Of a stretch of 64,000 nucleotides of DNA, positions 15,910 through 24,171 are shown piece after piece. A program made the position numbers and the translations under genes. The DNA lies in contig NZ_VTHK01000001.1 of NCBI RefSeq assembly GCF_009765355.1, positions 124,001-188,000 on the forward strand. The letters run 5' to 3'. A model generated the notes under the pieces. That model was given only the letters and a program-made list of their open reading frames with translations, made no database searches and had not been told where the DNA came from. How positions within the stretch are numbered: position 1 is the stretch's first letter; every line of letters begins with the position of its first letter. The stretch is from Amycolatopsis anabasis. Lineage in GTDB: Bacteria > Actinomycetota > Actinomycetes > Mycobacteriales > Pseudonocardiaceae.

Positions 15910-17277
15910 ATGAGCTCAGCGGAGAAGCCGGCGAGCGGACGGGCTCGCTCGACCAGGAGCACGGCGAAGGGCGGCACCGCCAAGGCCAAGGCGGCCGCGG
16001 CGAACTCCGGCGTCCGCAAGGTGGCGATCATCGGCGGCAACCGGATCCCGTTCGCGCGGTCCAACGGCCCGTACGCGAACGCCTCCAACCAGGACATGCT
16101 CACCGCCGCGCTGGACGGCCTGGTCAGCCGGTACGGCCTGCAGGGCGAGGTGATCGGCGAGGTCGCGGCCGGCGCGGTGCTCAAGCACTCCAAGGACTTC
16201 AACCTCGCGCGCGAATGCGTGCTGGGCAGCAAGCTCGCCCCGGAGACGCCCGCCTCGGACGTGCAGATGGCCTGCGGCACCGGCCTGCAGGCGATCGTCA
16301 ACGTGGCGAACAAGATCGCGCTCGGCCAGATCGACTCGGCGATCGCCGGCGGCGTGGACACCACCAGCGACGCCCCGCTGCCGGTGAACGAGGACCTGCG
16401 CCGGATCCTGATCCAGCTGAACGCCGCCAAGACGCTCGGCGACCGGCTCAAGCTCGTCGCCAAGATCCGCCCCGGCCACATCGTCCCGGCGATCCCGCGC
16501 AACTCCGAACCGCGCACCGGGCTGTCCATGGGCGAGCACGCGGCGATCACCGCCAAGGAATGGGAGATCACCCGCGAAGCCCAGGACGAACTGGCCGCGA
16601 CCAGCCACCAGCGGCTCGCGGCGGCCTACGACCGCGGCTTCTTCGACGATCTGGTGACACCGTTCCTCAAGCTCTCCCGCGACCAGAACCTGCGCGGCGA
16701 CTCGACCGTGGAGAAGCTGGCCAAGCTCAAGCCGGTCTTCGGCGGCCCCGAGGGCACGATGACTGCGGCCAACTCCACCCCGCTGTCCGACGGCGCGTCG
16801 ACCGTGCTGCTGGCCACCGAGGAATGGGCGGCGGCCCGCAACCTGCCGGTGCTGGCGTACCTGACGATCTCGCAGACCGCGGCCGTGGACTACGTGCACG
16901 GTGGCGAGGGCCTGCTGATGGCCCCGGCGTACGCGGTGCCGCGGATGCTCGCCAAGGCCGGGCTGACCTTGCAGGACTTCGACTTCTACGAGATCCACGA
17001 GGCGTTCGCGTCCCAGGTGCTCTGCACCCTGAAGGCGTGGGAGGACGACGCCTTCGCCAAGGAGAAGCTCGGGCTGGACTCGCCGCTCGGCTCGATCGAC
17101 CGCGCGAAGCTGAACGTGAACGGCTCGTCGCTGGCCGCCGGGCACCCGTTCGCCGCGACCGGCGGGCGGATCGTGGCGACGCTGGCGAAGCTGCTGAACG
17201 AGAAGGGTTCCGGCCGGGGCCTGATCTCCATCTGCGCGGCGGGAGGCCAGGGGATCACGGCGATCCTGGAGAAGTAA
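15910..17277 (+). CDS. fadA2: Acetyl-CoA acetyltransferase / 3-oxoacyl-CoA thiolase (FadA2-like)
   Basis: 455 residues from ATG 15910 with GGAGGAAG just upstream; an earlier ATG in frame (15879) lacks a ribosome-binding site. A 35-residue Ala/Lys-rich N-terminal extension precedes the thiolase fold. Catalytic residues: Cys122 in MACGTG, His363 in YEIHEAFA, Cys442 in SICAAGGQG. Cleaves or condenses 3-oxoacyl-CoA. It is divergent from fabG4, exactly as Rv0243 is in M. tuberculosis; the acyl-CoA dehydrogenase FadE5 that follows there is absent here. Confidence 0.92.
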   Translation: MSSAEKPASGRARSTRSTAKGGTAKAKAAAANSGVRKVAIIGGNRIPFARSNGPYANASNQDMLTAALDGLVSRYGLQGEVIGEVAAGAVLKHSKDFNLARECVLGSKLAPETPASDVQMACGTGLQAIVNVANKIALGQIDSAIAGGVDTTSDAPLPVNEDLRRILIQLNAAKTLGDRLKLVAKIRPGHIVPAIPRNSEPRTGLSMGEHAAITAKEWEITREAQDELAATSHQRLAAAYDRGFFDDLVTPFLKLSRDQNLRGDSTVEKLAKLKPVFGGPEGTMTAANSTPLSDGASTVLLATEEWAAARNLPVLAYLTISQTAAVDYVHGGEGLLMAPAYAVPRMLAKAGLTLQDFDFYEIHEAFASQVLCTLKAWEDDAFAKEKLGLDSPLGSIDRAKLNVNGSSLAAGHPFAATGGRIVATLAKLLNEKGSGRGLISICAAGGQGITAILEK

Positions 17278-17344
17278 ACAGTGCGACTTTGTCGGTGCCA
17301 CCGCATACCCTGACCGGCATCCAAACCGGACAGGGGGTGGCGGC

Positions 17345-18313
17345 ATGCCCGAAACCGTCGCGGTGCGCACCGAGGCGCTGGTCAAGACGTACCGGTCGAC
17401 CCGCGCCCTGGACGGCGTCGACCTGGAGATCCCGCACGGGCAAGTGCTCGGCCTGCTCGGGCCGAACGGCGCCGGCAAGACGACCACCGTCCGCATCCTG
17501 ACCACCCTGCTCCGGCCGGATTCCGGCCGGGCCTGGGTGGCCGGGCACGACGTGCTCGCCGAACCGGAGAAGGTCCGGCGGGTGATCGGGCTGTCCGGCC
17601 AGTACGCCGCGGTCGACGAGAACCTGACCGGGTTCGAGAACCTGTACATGGTCGGCCGGTTGTACGGCCGCGGCCGGGCCGCCGCGCGCAAGCGCGCCCG
17701 CGAGCTGCTGTCGCGGTTCGCGCTGGAGGAGGCGGGCGACCGCCCGGCCAAGGGGTACTCCGGCGGGATGCGGCGCCGCCTCGACCTGGCCGGTGCGCTG
17801 GTCGCCGAACCGGCCGTGGTGGTGCTGGACGAGCCGACCACCGGGCTCGATCCGCGCGGGCGGATCGACACCTGGGCGGTGATCAAGGAACTCGTCGCGG
17901 ACGGCGCGACCGTGCTGCTCACCACCCAGTACCTCGAGGAGGCCGATCAGCTCGCCGACGGGATCGTGGTGATCGACAAGGGGAAGGTCATCGCGCGCGG
18001 CACGGCCGACGAGCTGAAACGCCAGACCGGCGGCGAGCGCCTGGAACTGGTGGTCGGCGAGCCGGCGGAACTGGCCGCCACCGCCAGCGTGCTCGCCGAG
18101 GTGGGCACCGGCGAACCGCACGTCGACCCGCACCTGCGCAAGGTCGACGTGCTGGTGGACACCGGCACCAAGGCGCTGATCGAGGCGCTGCGCCGCCTGG
18201 ACGCGCAGAGCATCACCGTGCAGGACGTCGCCCTGCACCGGCCCACGCTGGACGACGTGTTCCTCACGCTCACCGGCCATGGTGCGGAGGAGACGGGGGA
18301 GGAGGCCCGATGA
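17345..18313 (+). CDS. Daunorubicin-resistance-type ABC transporter ATPase (DrrA-like)
   Basis: 322 residues. Walker A GPNGAGKTTTVRIL, Q-loop GLSGQYAAVDENLTG, signature GYSGGMRRRLDLAGAL, Walker B VVVLDEPTTGLDPR, switch TTQYLEEADQLAD, and the C-terminal DrrA-type extension ending RPTLDDVFLTLTGH. Paired by ATGA overlap with the permease gene that follows. DrrAB-type pumps export lipophilic compounds or cell-envelope lipids; the adjacent lipid genes make a lipid substrate possible, but this is only inferred. Confidence 0.9.
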   Translation: MPETVAVRTEALVKTYRSTRALDGVDLEIPHGQVLGLLGPNGAGKTTTVRILTTLLRPDSGRAWVAGHDVLAEPEKVRRVIGLSGQYAAVDENLTGFENLYMVGRLYGRGRAAARKRARELLSRFALEEAGDRPAKGYSGGMRRRLDLAGALVAEPAVVVLDEPTTGLDPRGRIDTWAVIKELVADGATVLLTTQYLEEADQLADGIVVIDKGKVIARGTADELKRQTGGERLELVVGEPAELAATASVLAEVGTGEPHVDPHLRKVDVLVDTGTKALIEALRRLDAQSITVQDVALHRPTLDDVFLTLTGHGAEETGEEAR

Positions 18314-19113
18314 ACGCGGTCGCGAAGGCGTTCTCCGACGGCGGGGTCGTCACCTGGCGGAACCTGATGAACGTCCGGCGCAACCCGGACTGGCTGATGG
18401 CGGCCACCGTGCAGCCGATCATGTTCGTGCTGCTGTTCGCATACGTCTTCGGCGACGCGATCGGCGGCGAGGCGGGCGGCGCGGCCTACCGCGAGTTCCT
18501 GATCGCCGGGATCTTCGCGCAGACGGTCGCGTTCAACTCGGCGTTCACCGTGATCGGGTTCGCGAACGACCTGCAGAAGGGGATCATCGACCGGTTCCGC
18601 TCGCTGCCGATGTCCCGGTTCGCGGTGATCTTCGGCCGCACCACGTCCGATCTGATGGTCAGCGTGATCGCGCTGATCGTGATGTCGGCGTGCGGGCTGA
18701 TCGTCGGCTGGCGGATCCGGGGCAGCTTCGGGGACGCGGTGCTCGGCTACCTGGTGATGCTGATGTTCGCGTGGGCGCTGTCCTGGGTGGGCGCGCTGAT
18801 CGGGCTGGTGGCGCGCAGCGTCGAGGTCGCGCAGAGCGCGGGGCTGATCTGGATGTTCCCGCTCAGCTTCATCTCGTCCGCGTTCGTCCCCGCCGACAAG
18901 CTGCCCGGGTTCCTGGAAGTGGTCGCGGAGTGGAACCCGTTCACCGCGGTCATCAACGCGACCCGGGACCTGTTCGGCAACCGGTTCGGCGAGCCGACGG
19001 CCGGCTGGCCCGCCGAGCACGCCGCGCTCTACGCCATCCTGTGCTGCGTGGCGATCATCGCGATCTTCGCGCCACTGGCCGCCGCCCGCTACCGCCGCGT
19101 GGCCAGCCGCTAA
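18310..19113 (+). CDS. ABC-2 type permease (DrrB-like)
   Basis: 267 residues with six predicted membrane segments. The ABC-2 signature is present: GIIDRFRSLPMSRFAVIFGRTTSDL followed by WALSWVGALIGLVARSVEVAQ and SSAFVPADKLPGFLEVVAEWNPFT, a near-textbook DrrB/NodJ pattern. It starts inside the ATPase stop (ATGA). Works as a homodimer or with the ATPase dimer at the plasma membrane. A strong hairpin follows at 19128. Confidence 0.9.
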   Translation: MNAVAKAFSDGGVVTWRNLMNVRRNPDWLMAATVQPIMFVLLFAYVFGDAIGGEAGGAAYREFLIAGIFAQTVAFNSAFTVIGFANDLQKGIIDRFRSLPMSRFAVIFGRTTSDLMVSVIALIVMSACGLIVGWRIRGSFGDAVLGYLVMLMFAWALSWVGALIGLVARSVEVAQSAGLIWMFPLSFISSAFVPADKLPGFLEVVAEWNPFTAVINATRDLFGNRFGEPTAGWPAEHAALYAILCCVAIIAIFAPLAAARYRRVASR

Positions 19114-19127
19114 CCGGACCCTGAAAG

Positions 19128-19177
19128 GGGTCGTGAGTGTTTTGACCGGTTAGAACCGGTCTGTCCACTCACGACCC
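19128..19177. repeat. Nested intergenic hairpin (terminator and likely dispersed palindrome)
   Basis: Outer arms GGGTCGTGAGTG (19128-19139) and CACTCACGACCC (19166-19177) are a perfect 12-bp inverted repeat; inside them GACCGGTT-AG-AACCGGTC is a second perfect 8-bp palindrome. It lies 15 bp after the permease stop and 11 bp before the convergent DoxX stop, so it can terminate both. No U-tract follows. The two-storey symmetry is more than a terminator needs. Confidence 0.8.
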
Positions 19178-19188
19178 GTTCGGCCGGG

Positions 19189-19740
19189 TCAGCCGGGCAG
19201 GGCGGATTCCACGGCCTTGCTCGCGCGTCCGGCCAGGAACACCGTCCGGCGGCGGGCGTGGCCGGTGCTCTCCTGCACCTGCTTGCCGGCCTTCTTCGCG
19301 GCGCGGCGGGCCCGCCAGCCGAGCGAGGGCTTGCCGCCGGTGTCCCCGGCCGCGAGCAGCAGGCCACCCGCCAGCCCGGCGTTCTTCAGGAAGTGGATCA
19401 GCTGTTCCTGGCGGTCGGCCGGTTCCTGCTTCTCCCAGAACGCGTGGCCGGCCAGGGTGGTCGGCACCAGGCTGCCCAGCAGGGCCAGCGAGGCCAGCCG
19501 GGGCGCCTTGCCGAACGCCAGCGCGGTACCGGCGCCGATCTTGACCAGCCCGTCGATCCGGATCAGCGTCACCGGATCGGTGGGCACCGCGTCCGGCAGC
19601 GAACCGGCGCGCGGGCCGAGGGTCTTGTCGATCAGGGGCTTCGCGGCCTGCGCGTGCCCTTCGCTGTCCCGCAGCGCCCCGATCCCGCCGAAGATGAAGA
19701 TGGACGCGAGCAGTGGGCGTGCCACTCGACGGAGAATCAC
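19189..19740 (-). CDS. DoxX-family membrane protein
   Basis: 183 residues from GTG 19740 with GAGGAAGG upstream. Four hydrophobic segments in the DoxX pattern (LLASIFIFGGIGALRD, LVKIGAGTALAFGK, ASLALLGSLVPTTLAGHAFWE, FLKNAGLAGGLLLAAGD), with the conserved HFLKNAGLAGG stretch. The C-terminal 45 residues are basic (ARRAAKKAGKQVQES). Actinobacterial DoxX proteins are linked to thiol redox stress in mycobacteria; no such partner is seen here. Confidence 0.85.
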   Translation of the reverse strand: MILRRVARPLLASIFIFGGIGALRDSEGHAQAAKPLIDKTLGPRAGSLPDAVPTDPVTLIRIDGLVKIGAGTALAFGKAPRLASLALLGSLVPTTLAGHAFWEKQEPADRQEQLIHFLKNAGLAGGLLLAAGDTGGKPSLGWRARRAAKKAGKQVQESTGHARRRTVFLAGRASKAVESALPG

Positions 19741-20032
19741 GATCGTCGCCTTCCTCTGGCCAGTCCGAGCCTGTCGCCTCGAAGTTACCCGTTCTCGCGC
19801 ATCTTCACTCCCATCCGCACTAGCAGGTTCTAATCGAATCTAGTGATCTTGTTAGATAGCGCAATATAATCCGAGAGTGTTGCCGCCAACAGGCTGAATA
19901 CCCATCCCGGATGGTCGCTTTCGTGGCTGGACACCTGGTCACGTGGCGGTTCTGCGCAGCATCATGGGGTCTCGCAAGGGCACGCCCCGGACCCCGGCGA
20001 TCCATCTGGAGACCAGAAGTCAGGGGCGAGCG
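19741..20032. other. Intergenic region upstream of the TPR protein
   Basis: 292 bp between divergent genes. 19835-19880 is strikingly AT-rich for this genome (TCTAGTGATCTTGTTAGATAGCGCAATATAATC), and CAATATAAT around 19860-19870 is a plausible -10 region. The frame of the TPR protein stays open back to 19943 and there encodes RKGTPRTPAI, a peptide typical of the extreme N-terminus of Xre-type regulators, but no HTH follows. Confidence 0.45.
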
Positions 20033-20995
20033 ATGGAGCGCAGCGAGAATCGGGCCACACCACCCTCCGGACGGGTCGGCATGGCCGACGTGCAACGCCT
20101 GGAGGAGTCCACCCGGGAATTCCGGGCCCTCGATTACCGAGACGGCGGCGGCGCCTGCCGGGACGCCGTGCTCACCGCGTTGTCCGGTGCGGATCAGTTA
20201 CTCGCCTCGGCCGCGAACGACCAGGTGCTCGACCGGCTGTGCGTCGCGCTGGCCGATCTGCACAACCTCGCGGGCTGGACGAGTTTCGACATCGGCCTGG
20301 TCGACGCGTCCCTCGGCCATTTCGACCAGGCGCTGCGGCTGGCGACGAACTGCCACCACCACGGCCTGGTGGCGAACATCTGCTATCGGATGGGCCGGGT
20401 GCGCCTGCACCACGACGCGCCCGAGGAGAGCCTCGAGCACTTCGAACTGGGCCAGCTCTCCGCGAAGGAGGCGGGATCGTCGCTCGCCGCCGCCATCCTC
20501 TCCGCGAACCAGGCGTGGGCCTACGCGCGGATGGGCAACAGCGGCCGGGCGCTGTCGCTGCTCGGCCAGGCGGAGAGCCAGCTCGACGCGGCCGATCCCG
20601 ATCTGGCGCCGCCGTGGGCGTGGTTCTTCGACGCCAACGATTTCTCCGCGATGCGGGCGACCGTGTACACCGAACTGGCCCGGGTCGTCGATCTGAGCCA
20701 CACCCGCTCGGCGATCCCCGCGCTCACCACGGCCATCGCGGGCTACGACGAGAACATGGCCCGCAGCCGATCTTTCATGCTGATCATGCTGGCCACGAAC
20801 CACCTGCTGGAAGGCGATCTGGACGAGGCCGCCGCGGTCGGCGTCCGGGCCCTGGAAATGGCCGGGCGCCTGACCTCGTCCCGGGCCCGGGACCGGATGC
20901 GGCCGCTGAAGAACGAGGCCGACCGCCGCCGGGACAACACCGGCATCCGCGATCTGTCCGACCGGGTCGCCGCGTTCATGTCCGGTCAGGGATAG
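20033..20995 (+). CDS. TPR-domain protein, headless Xre-type regulator
   Basis: 320 residues from ATG 20033 (CAGGGGCGAG upstream). The protein is all-helical with TPR-like repeats, e.g. LADLHNLAGWTSFDIGLVDA, ALRLATNCHHHGLVANICYR, AILSANQAWAYARMGNSGRA. The opening MERSENRATPPSGRVGMADV and the TPR body match the region that follows the HTH in streptomycete Xre-TPR regulators. Here no HTH precedes it: the frame upstream is short and non-helical. It may be a truncated regulator or a protein that signals through partners. Its last 10 bp overlap the convergent GDPD gene. Confidence 0.75.
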   Translation: MERSENRATPPSGRVGMADVQRLEESTREFRALDYRDGGGACRDAVLTALSGADQLLASAANDQVLDRLCVALADLHNLAGWTSFDIGLVDASLGHFDQALRLATNCHHHGLVANICYRMGRVRLHHDAPEESLEHFELGQLSAKEAGSSLAAAILSANQAWAYARMGNSGRALSLLGQAESQLDAADPDLAPPWAWFFDANDFSAMRATVYTELARVVDLSHTRSAIPALTTAIAGYDENMARSRSFMLIMLATNHLLEGDLDEAAAVGVRALEMAGRLTSSRARDRMRPLKNEADRRRDNTGIRDLSDRVAAFMSGQG

Positions 20996-22029
20996 GCGCG
21001 CGGGAGCCGGAAGCCGCGGGCGGCGGCGACCTCGCGCAGCCGGTCCGGGTAGTCGGTGATGATGCCGTCCACGCCGTCGTCGATGAGCTTGTGCATCGTC
21101 GCCGGATCGTCGACCGTCCACGGGATCACCTTCAGACCCGCGCGGTGCGCCTCGCCGACCAGGGCCTTGGTGGTGAACGGCTGGTAGCCGGGGTCGTTCA
21201 CGGTCCCGCCCTGCGGGTTGCCGTGCACCGGCGACAGCGCCCGGGCGCCGAACGATTTGACCGCGCGGACCGGGCTGCCGCCGAAGTCGTCGATGTCCAG
21301 GCCGCCCAGCCACGGCGACTTGCCGGGCTTGCCCGCCTGGAGGAACTCCGGCTGGGTCAGGGCGACGGTCGGCAGCCACGGCGCGACCTCGCGCATCAGC
21401 ATCAGCGCGCCCCAGTCGAAGCTCTGGATGGTGACGTTGCGCGCGAAACCGGACCGGTTGATCTCGTGCGCGGCCCGGTGCACGAACCACTCGCGCGGCG
21501 CGGTCTCCCGCGGCGCGGCGGCCTCGACCTTGGTCTCGATGTTGAAGCGGATTCCCCACGCGCGGTGCCGCCGGGCGAGGTCGAACACTTCGGCGAGCGT
21601 CGGCATCTTCGCGCCGGGCGAGAGCTGCTGGTTCGGGAAGTTCGGCTGGCGCAGCGAGCCGCAGTCCAGCGTGCGCACCTGCGCGAAGGTGAGGTCCTTG
21701 ACGTACTTGCCGACATAGGGGAACGCCGGGTCACCCGGGGTCGCGGGCGCGGTGTCGCGGCATTTGGCCGGGGTGGTCTTCCGGTCGTGCGTGATCACCT
21801 CTCGGCCGTCGGCGGTGATCTGCAGGTCGAGCTCAAGCGTGGTCACGCCGAGTTCGAGCGCGGTCTCGAAGGAGGCCAGCGTGCTCTCCACGGTGAGCCC
21901 GATCCCGCCGCGATGCGCCTGGATGTCGAACTGCCCGCGCGGACGCGCCTGCGCCGCCCCAGGGGTCAGCCCGGCGACCGCCGCCGCTACCACCACCACA
22001 CTGCTCAACGCCCTCAGCACACCCACCAC
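20986..22029 (-). CDS. Secreted glycerophosphodiester phosphodiesterase
   Basis: 347 residues. Signal peptide at residues 1-28 (VLRALSSVVVVAAAVAGLTPGAAQA), then the GDPD TIM barrel: IQAHRGG with the catalytic His, ENT-equivalent VESTLASFETALELGV, TTLELDLQITADGREVITHD (metal Glu/Asp and second His), KVEAAA, and GLKVIPWTVDDPATMHKLIDDGVDGIITDYPD. Hydrolyses glycerophosphodiesters to glycerol-3-phosphate and an alcohol outside the membrane. It lies alone on its strand. Confidence 0.9.
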   Translation of the reverse strand: MVGVLRALSSVVVVAAAVAGLTPGAAQARPRGQFDIQAHRGGIGLTVESTLASFETALELGVTTLELDLQITADGREVITHDRKTTPAKCRDTAPATPGDPAFPYVGKYVKDLTFAQVRTLDCGSLRQPNFPNQQLSPGAKMPTLAEVFDLARRHRAWGIRFNIETKVEAAAPRETAPREWFVHRAAHEINRSGFARNVTIQSFDWGALMLMREVAPWLPTVALTQPEFLQAGKPGKSPWLGGLDIDDFGGSPVRAVKSFGARALSPVHGNPQGGTVNDPGYQPFTTKALVGEAHRAGLKVIPWTVDDPATMHKLIDDGVDGIITDYPDRLREVAAARGFRLPRAYP

Positions 22030-22090
22030 ACTTCCACCCCACCCATCCCCCGAAAACCCCGATCAGGTGACATCTCCCCGAACCCCACCT

Positions 22091-22143
22091 GTCATGAGGG
22101 GACCCCTCCGGACAATTTTCGTCAGGAGGGGTCCCCTCATGAC
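22091..22143. repeat. Long palindrome, copy 1 of a two-copy family
   Basis: Arms of 19 bp, perfect: GTCATGAGGGGACCCCTCC (22091-22109) and its reverse complement at 22125-22143, with a 15-nt loop. The same 18-bp core arm recurs at 38326. Here it lies between the starts of two divergent genes (GDPD and the AAA ATPase), so it is not a terminator in this place. The arm itself contains GGGGACCCC, a smaller palindrome. Confidence 0.9.
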
Positions 22144-22206
22144 ACGCCGGTAGCGGATTCTGGACGAATATCGGGCTTTCGCTAGAAAGGTCGATACGGT
22201 CCTAGG

Positions 22207-23403
22207 GTGGACCCGATCCGCAACCCCTTCGCACCGGGCGCCGGGCAGCGGCCGCCCGAGCTCGCCGGGCGTGTGCGCGAACTCAAGGCGTTCGAGGTCG
22301 TGCTGGAACGTGTCGCCCGGGGGCGGCCGGAGCGCAGCCTGGTGCTGACCGGACTGCGCGGGGTCGGCAAGACCGTGCTGCTCGGCGAGCTGCGGTCGAT
22401 GGCCGTCCGGCACGGCTGGGGCGCCGGGAAGATCGAGGCGCGCCCGGACGCCGAACTGCGCCGGCCGCTGTCGGCCGCGCTGCACCGGGCGATCCGGGAC
22501 CTCGCCGTGCGGCACCGGGCGCCGGACCGGGTCGAGCAGGTGCTGGCCGTGCTCAAGGCGTTCGCGTTGCGGGCGAACAAACCCGACGCGAAGCTCCGCG
22601 ACCGCTGGCAGCCCGGGATCGACGTCCCCGCGGCGCAGGGCCGGGCGGATTCCGGGGACATCGAGATCGATCTGGTGGAGCTGTTCACCGATGTCGCCGA
22701 GCTCGCCGCGGACGTGGGCACCGGGGTCGCGCTGCTGATCGACGAGATCCAGGACCTGGGCCCGGACGACGTCTCCGCCCTGTGCGCCGCGTGCCACGAA
22801 CTGTCCCAGTCGGGCGCACCGCTGGTCGTGGTCGGCGCCGGGCTGCCGCATGTGCCCGCGGTGCTGTCCGCGTCGAAGTCCTACTCCGAGCGGCTCTTCC
22901 GGTACGCGCGCATCGACCGCCTGGACCGCGGCGACGCCGACCACGCGGTGCTCGCCCCGATAGAGCGCGAGGAAGCCGGGATAGAGCCGGAAGCCCTGGA
23001 CGCGCTGTTCGACGCGTCCGGCGGTTACCCGTATTTCATCCAGGCATACAGCAAGGCCGCCTGGGACGCGGCGCCCGCGGACCCGATCACGGTCCAGGAC
23101 GTCCAGGTGGCCGCGCCGGAGGCGGAATCGGAACTGGCGGTCGGCTTCTTCGGCTCGCGGTACGAACGCGCCACCCCGGCCGAACGCGAGTACCTGCTGG
23201 CGATGGCCGAGCTGACCCAGGGCCGGGACGAACCCGCGGGCACCTCGGACGTGGCGGTCTACCTGGGCCGCAAACCCTCGTCGCTGTCCCCGGCGCGGGA
23301 CAGCCTGATGAAGAAGGGGCTGGTGTACTCCGCCGAGCGGGGACACATCGCCTTCACCGTGCCGCACTTCGGGCACTACCTGCTCGGCCGCGCCGACGAC
23401 TGA
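22207..23403 (+). CDS. AAA-family ATPase, Orc1/Cdc6-like, with C-terminal winged helix
   Basis: 398 residues from GTG 22207. Walker A GLRGVGKT at residues 49-56, Walker B VALLIDEIQDL near 183, sensor-like VVVGAGLP, then ARIDRLDRGDADHAVLAPIE and a lid with FDASGGYPYFIQAYSKAAWD. The last 90 residues (ERATPAEREYLLAMAEL, SLSPARDSLMKKGLVYSAERG) look like a winged helix that binds DNA or protein. The gene may be leaderless: TACGGT lies six bases before the GTG. Such stand-alone ATPases are common in actinobacteria; the client is unknown. Confidence 0.8.
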   Translation: MDPIRNPFAPGAGQRPPELAGRVRELKAFEVVLERVARGRPERSLVLTGLRGVGKTVLLGELRSMAVRHGWGAGKIEARPDAELRRPLSAALHRAIRDLAVRHRAPDRVEQVLAVLKAFALRANKPDAKLRDRWQPGIDVPAAQGRADSGDIEIDLVELFTDVAELAADVGTGVALLIDEIQDLGPDDVSALCAACHELSQSGAPLVVVGAGLPHVPAVLSASKSYSERLFRYARIDRLDRGDADHAVLAPIEREEAGIEPEALDALFDASGGYPYFIQAYSKAAWDAAPADPITVQDVQVAAPEAESELAVGFFGSRYERATPAEREYLLAMAELTQGRDEPAGTSDVAVYLGRKPSSLSPARDSLMKKGLVYSAERGHIAFTVPHFGHYLLGRADD

Positions 23404-23591
23404 GGCCGGGCCGGTTTCTCGGGTTCGCTAGCCGCTCATACGGCTCTCTAGCGCTGTCTAGCTTGCTGGCGATAATCGCCCAGACAGGCCCAGACGTTAC
23501 CTCAACGTGACCAGGGCCACGAAGTTTGATCGGAAAACCCGCCACTTCGCCGACGATTCATCGGCAAGTGTGCCATGTCACCGGATAATCG

Positions 23592-23621
23592 TTGGCGACC
23601 TTGTGAAAAAAGGTGCATACT
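23592..23621 (+). promoter_or_regulatory. Candidate sigma-A promoter of the 49-residue protein
   Basis: TTGGCG (23592-23597) and CATACT (23616-23621) are spaced by 18 bp, followed 40 bp later by the start codon. An AAAAAA run in the spacer makes it AT-rich. Consistent with a housekeeping promoter but not proven. Confidence 0.5.
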
Positions 23622-23661
23622 AGAGGCACAGCCACCGAGACTCAAGGGGATACCGAAACCG

Positions 23662-23811
23662 ATGAACAACATCGCCGCCAAGCTCCGTGCCCGCCGCGCC
23701 GAGGCTCGCACTCGCCGGGCGCTGAACCGGGCGATCGACAACGCGGCCACCGCGACCGTTCGTCAGGAGCTCATCGCGATCGCCCAGGCCCGCCAGCCGC
23801 ACATGCGCTGA
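23662..23811 (+). CDS. 49-residue basic protein
   Basis: MNNIAAKLRARRAEARTRRA then a helical, Ala/Arg-rich rest ending AQARQPHMR. All-helical, about 11 Arg and few acidic residues. It is preceded by AAGGGGA at 23644-23650 and the promoter at 23592. Very short Arg-rich proteins of this kind recur in actinobacteria as single-copy genes of unknown function. Longer in-frame starts exist upstream (23575) but the region there carries the promoter. Probably real because promoter, ribosome-binding site and codon use agree. Confidence 0.65.
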   Translation: MNNIAAKLRARRAEARTRRALNRAIDNAATATVRQELIAIAQARQPHMR

Positions 23812-23915
23812 CCCGGGCCACACCAACGGGTGCAAATACCACCCAAACGAGTGACCTACGACACATAGAGCATGGGGTGTAACGCCACCGACTACGGCGT
23901 CGATACCCCAGTTGA

Positions 23916-23958
23916 CCCCGTGATGCTGGCGGACCCCCGACCTGGCAGCATCACGGGG
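23916..23958. terminator. Strong hairpin downstream of the 49-residue gene
   Basis: CCCCGTGATGCTG (23916-23928) pairs perfectly over 13 bp with CAGCATCACGGGG (23946-23958), loop 17 nt, followed by TTTCCATATT on the + strand. Position and the T-run fit a factor-independent terminator for the 49-residue gene, but 105 bp of transcribed spacer would precede it. Confidence 0.7.
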
Positions 23959-24022
23959 TTTCCATATTCGGCGTGTTCGCTGCGGCCCTGGCGGGCCTGC
24001 AGCTTCCCGCCGACCTGTTCGT

Positions 24023-24043
24023 TGTGGGGGGCGACCCCCCACA
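24023..24043. repeat. GC palindrome TGTGGGGGG-CGA-CCCCCCACA
   Basis: Perfect 9-bp arms with a 3-nt loop. A related CTGGGGGGCGACCCC sequence lies after the response regulator at about 62790-62806. It looks like a dispersed intergenic element rather than a single terminator. Confidence 0.6.
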
Positions 24044-24156
24044 CCCCCGCGTTACGAGCTCCGCGCCTTGGCGAGCGCTGGGCGCGATGATCTTGGACCA
24101 GCATCGGTCCCGAAAGTCCTTTTAAATCACTTGCGTTGCCGACGTGTGGCCATATG

Positions 24157-24171
24157 CTTGACCTTGTCAAG
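24157..24171. promoter_or_regulatory. Putative MarR operator CTTGAC-CTT-GTCAAG
   Basis: Perfect 6-bp inverted repeat with a 3-bp spacer, 22 bp before the GTG of the MarR-GNAT gene. It fits the TTGAC/GTCAA half-sites bound by several MarR-family proteins. Autoregulation is inferred. TTGACC also has the look of a -35 element, so binding here would block transcription. Confidence 0.6.

Noticed and set aside
19943..20032. Earlier start for the TPR protein at ATG 19943 with MAVLRSIMGSRKGTPRTPAI.
   Set aside because: The ribosome-binding site is poor and the extra 30 residues form no fold; kept only as a clue to a lost HTH.
23872..24090. 72-codon frame beginning MGCNATDYGVDTPVDPV.
   Set aside because: No ribosome-binding site and it runs through several hairpins; I treat it as RNA structure or chance.
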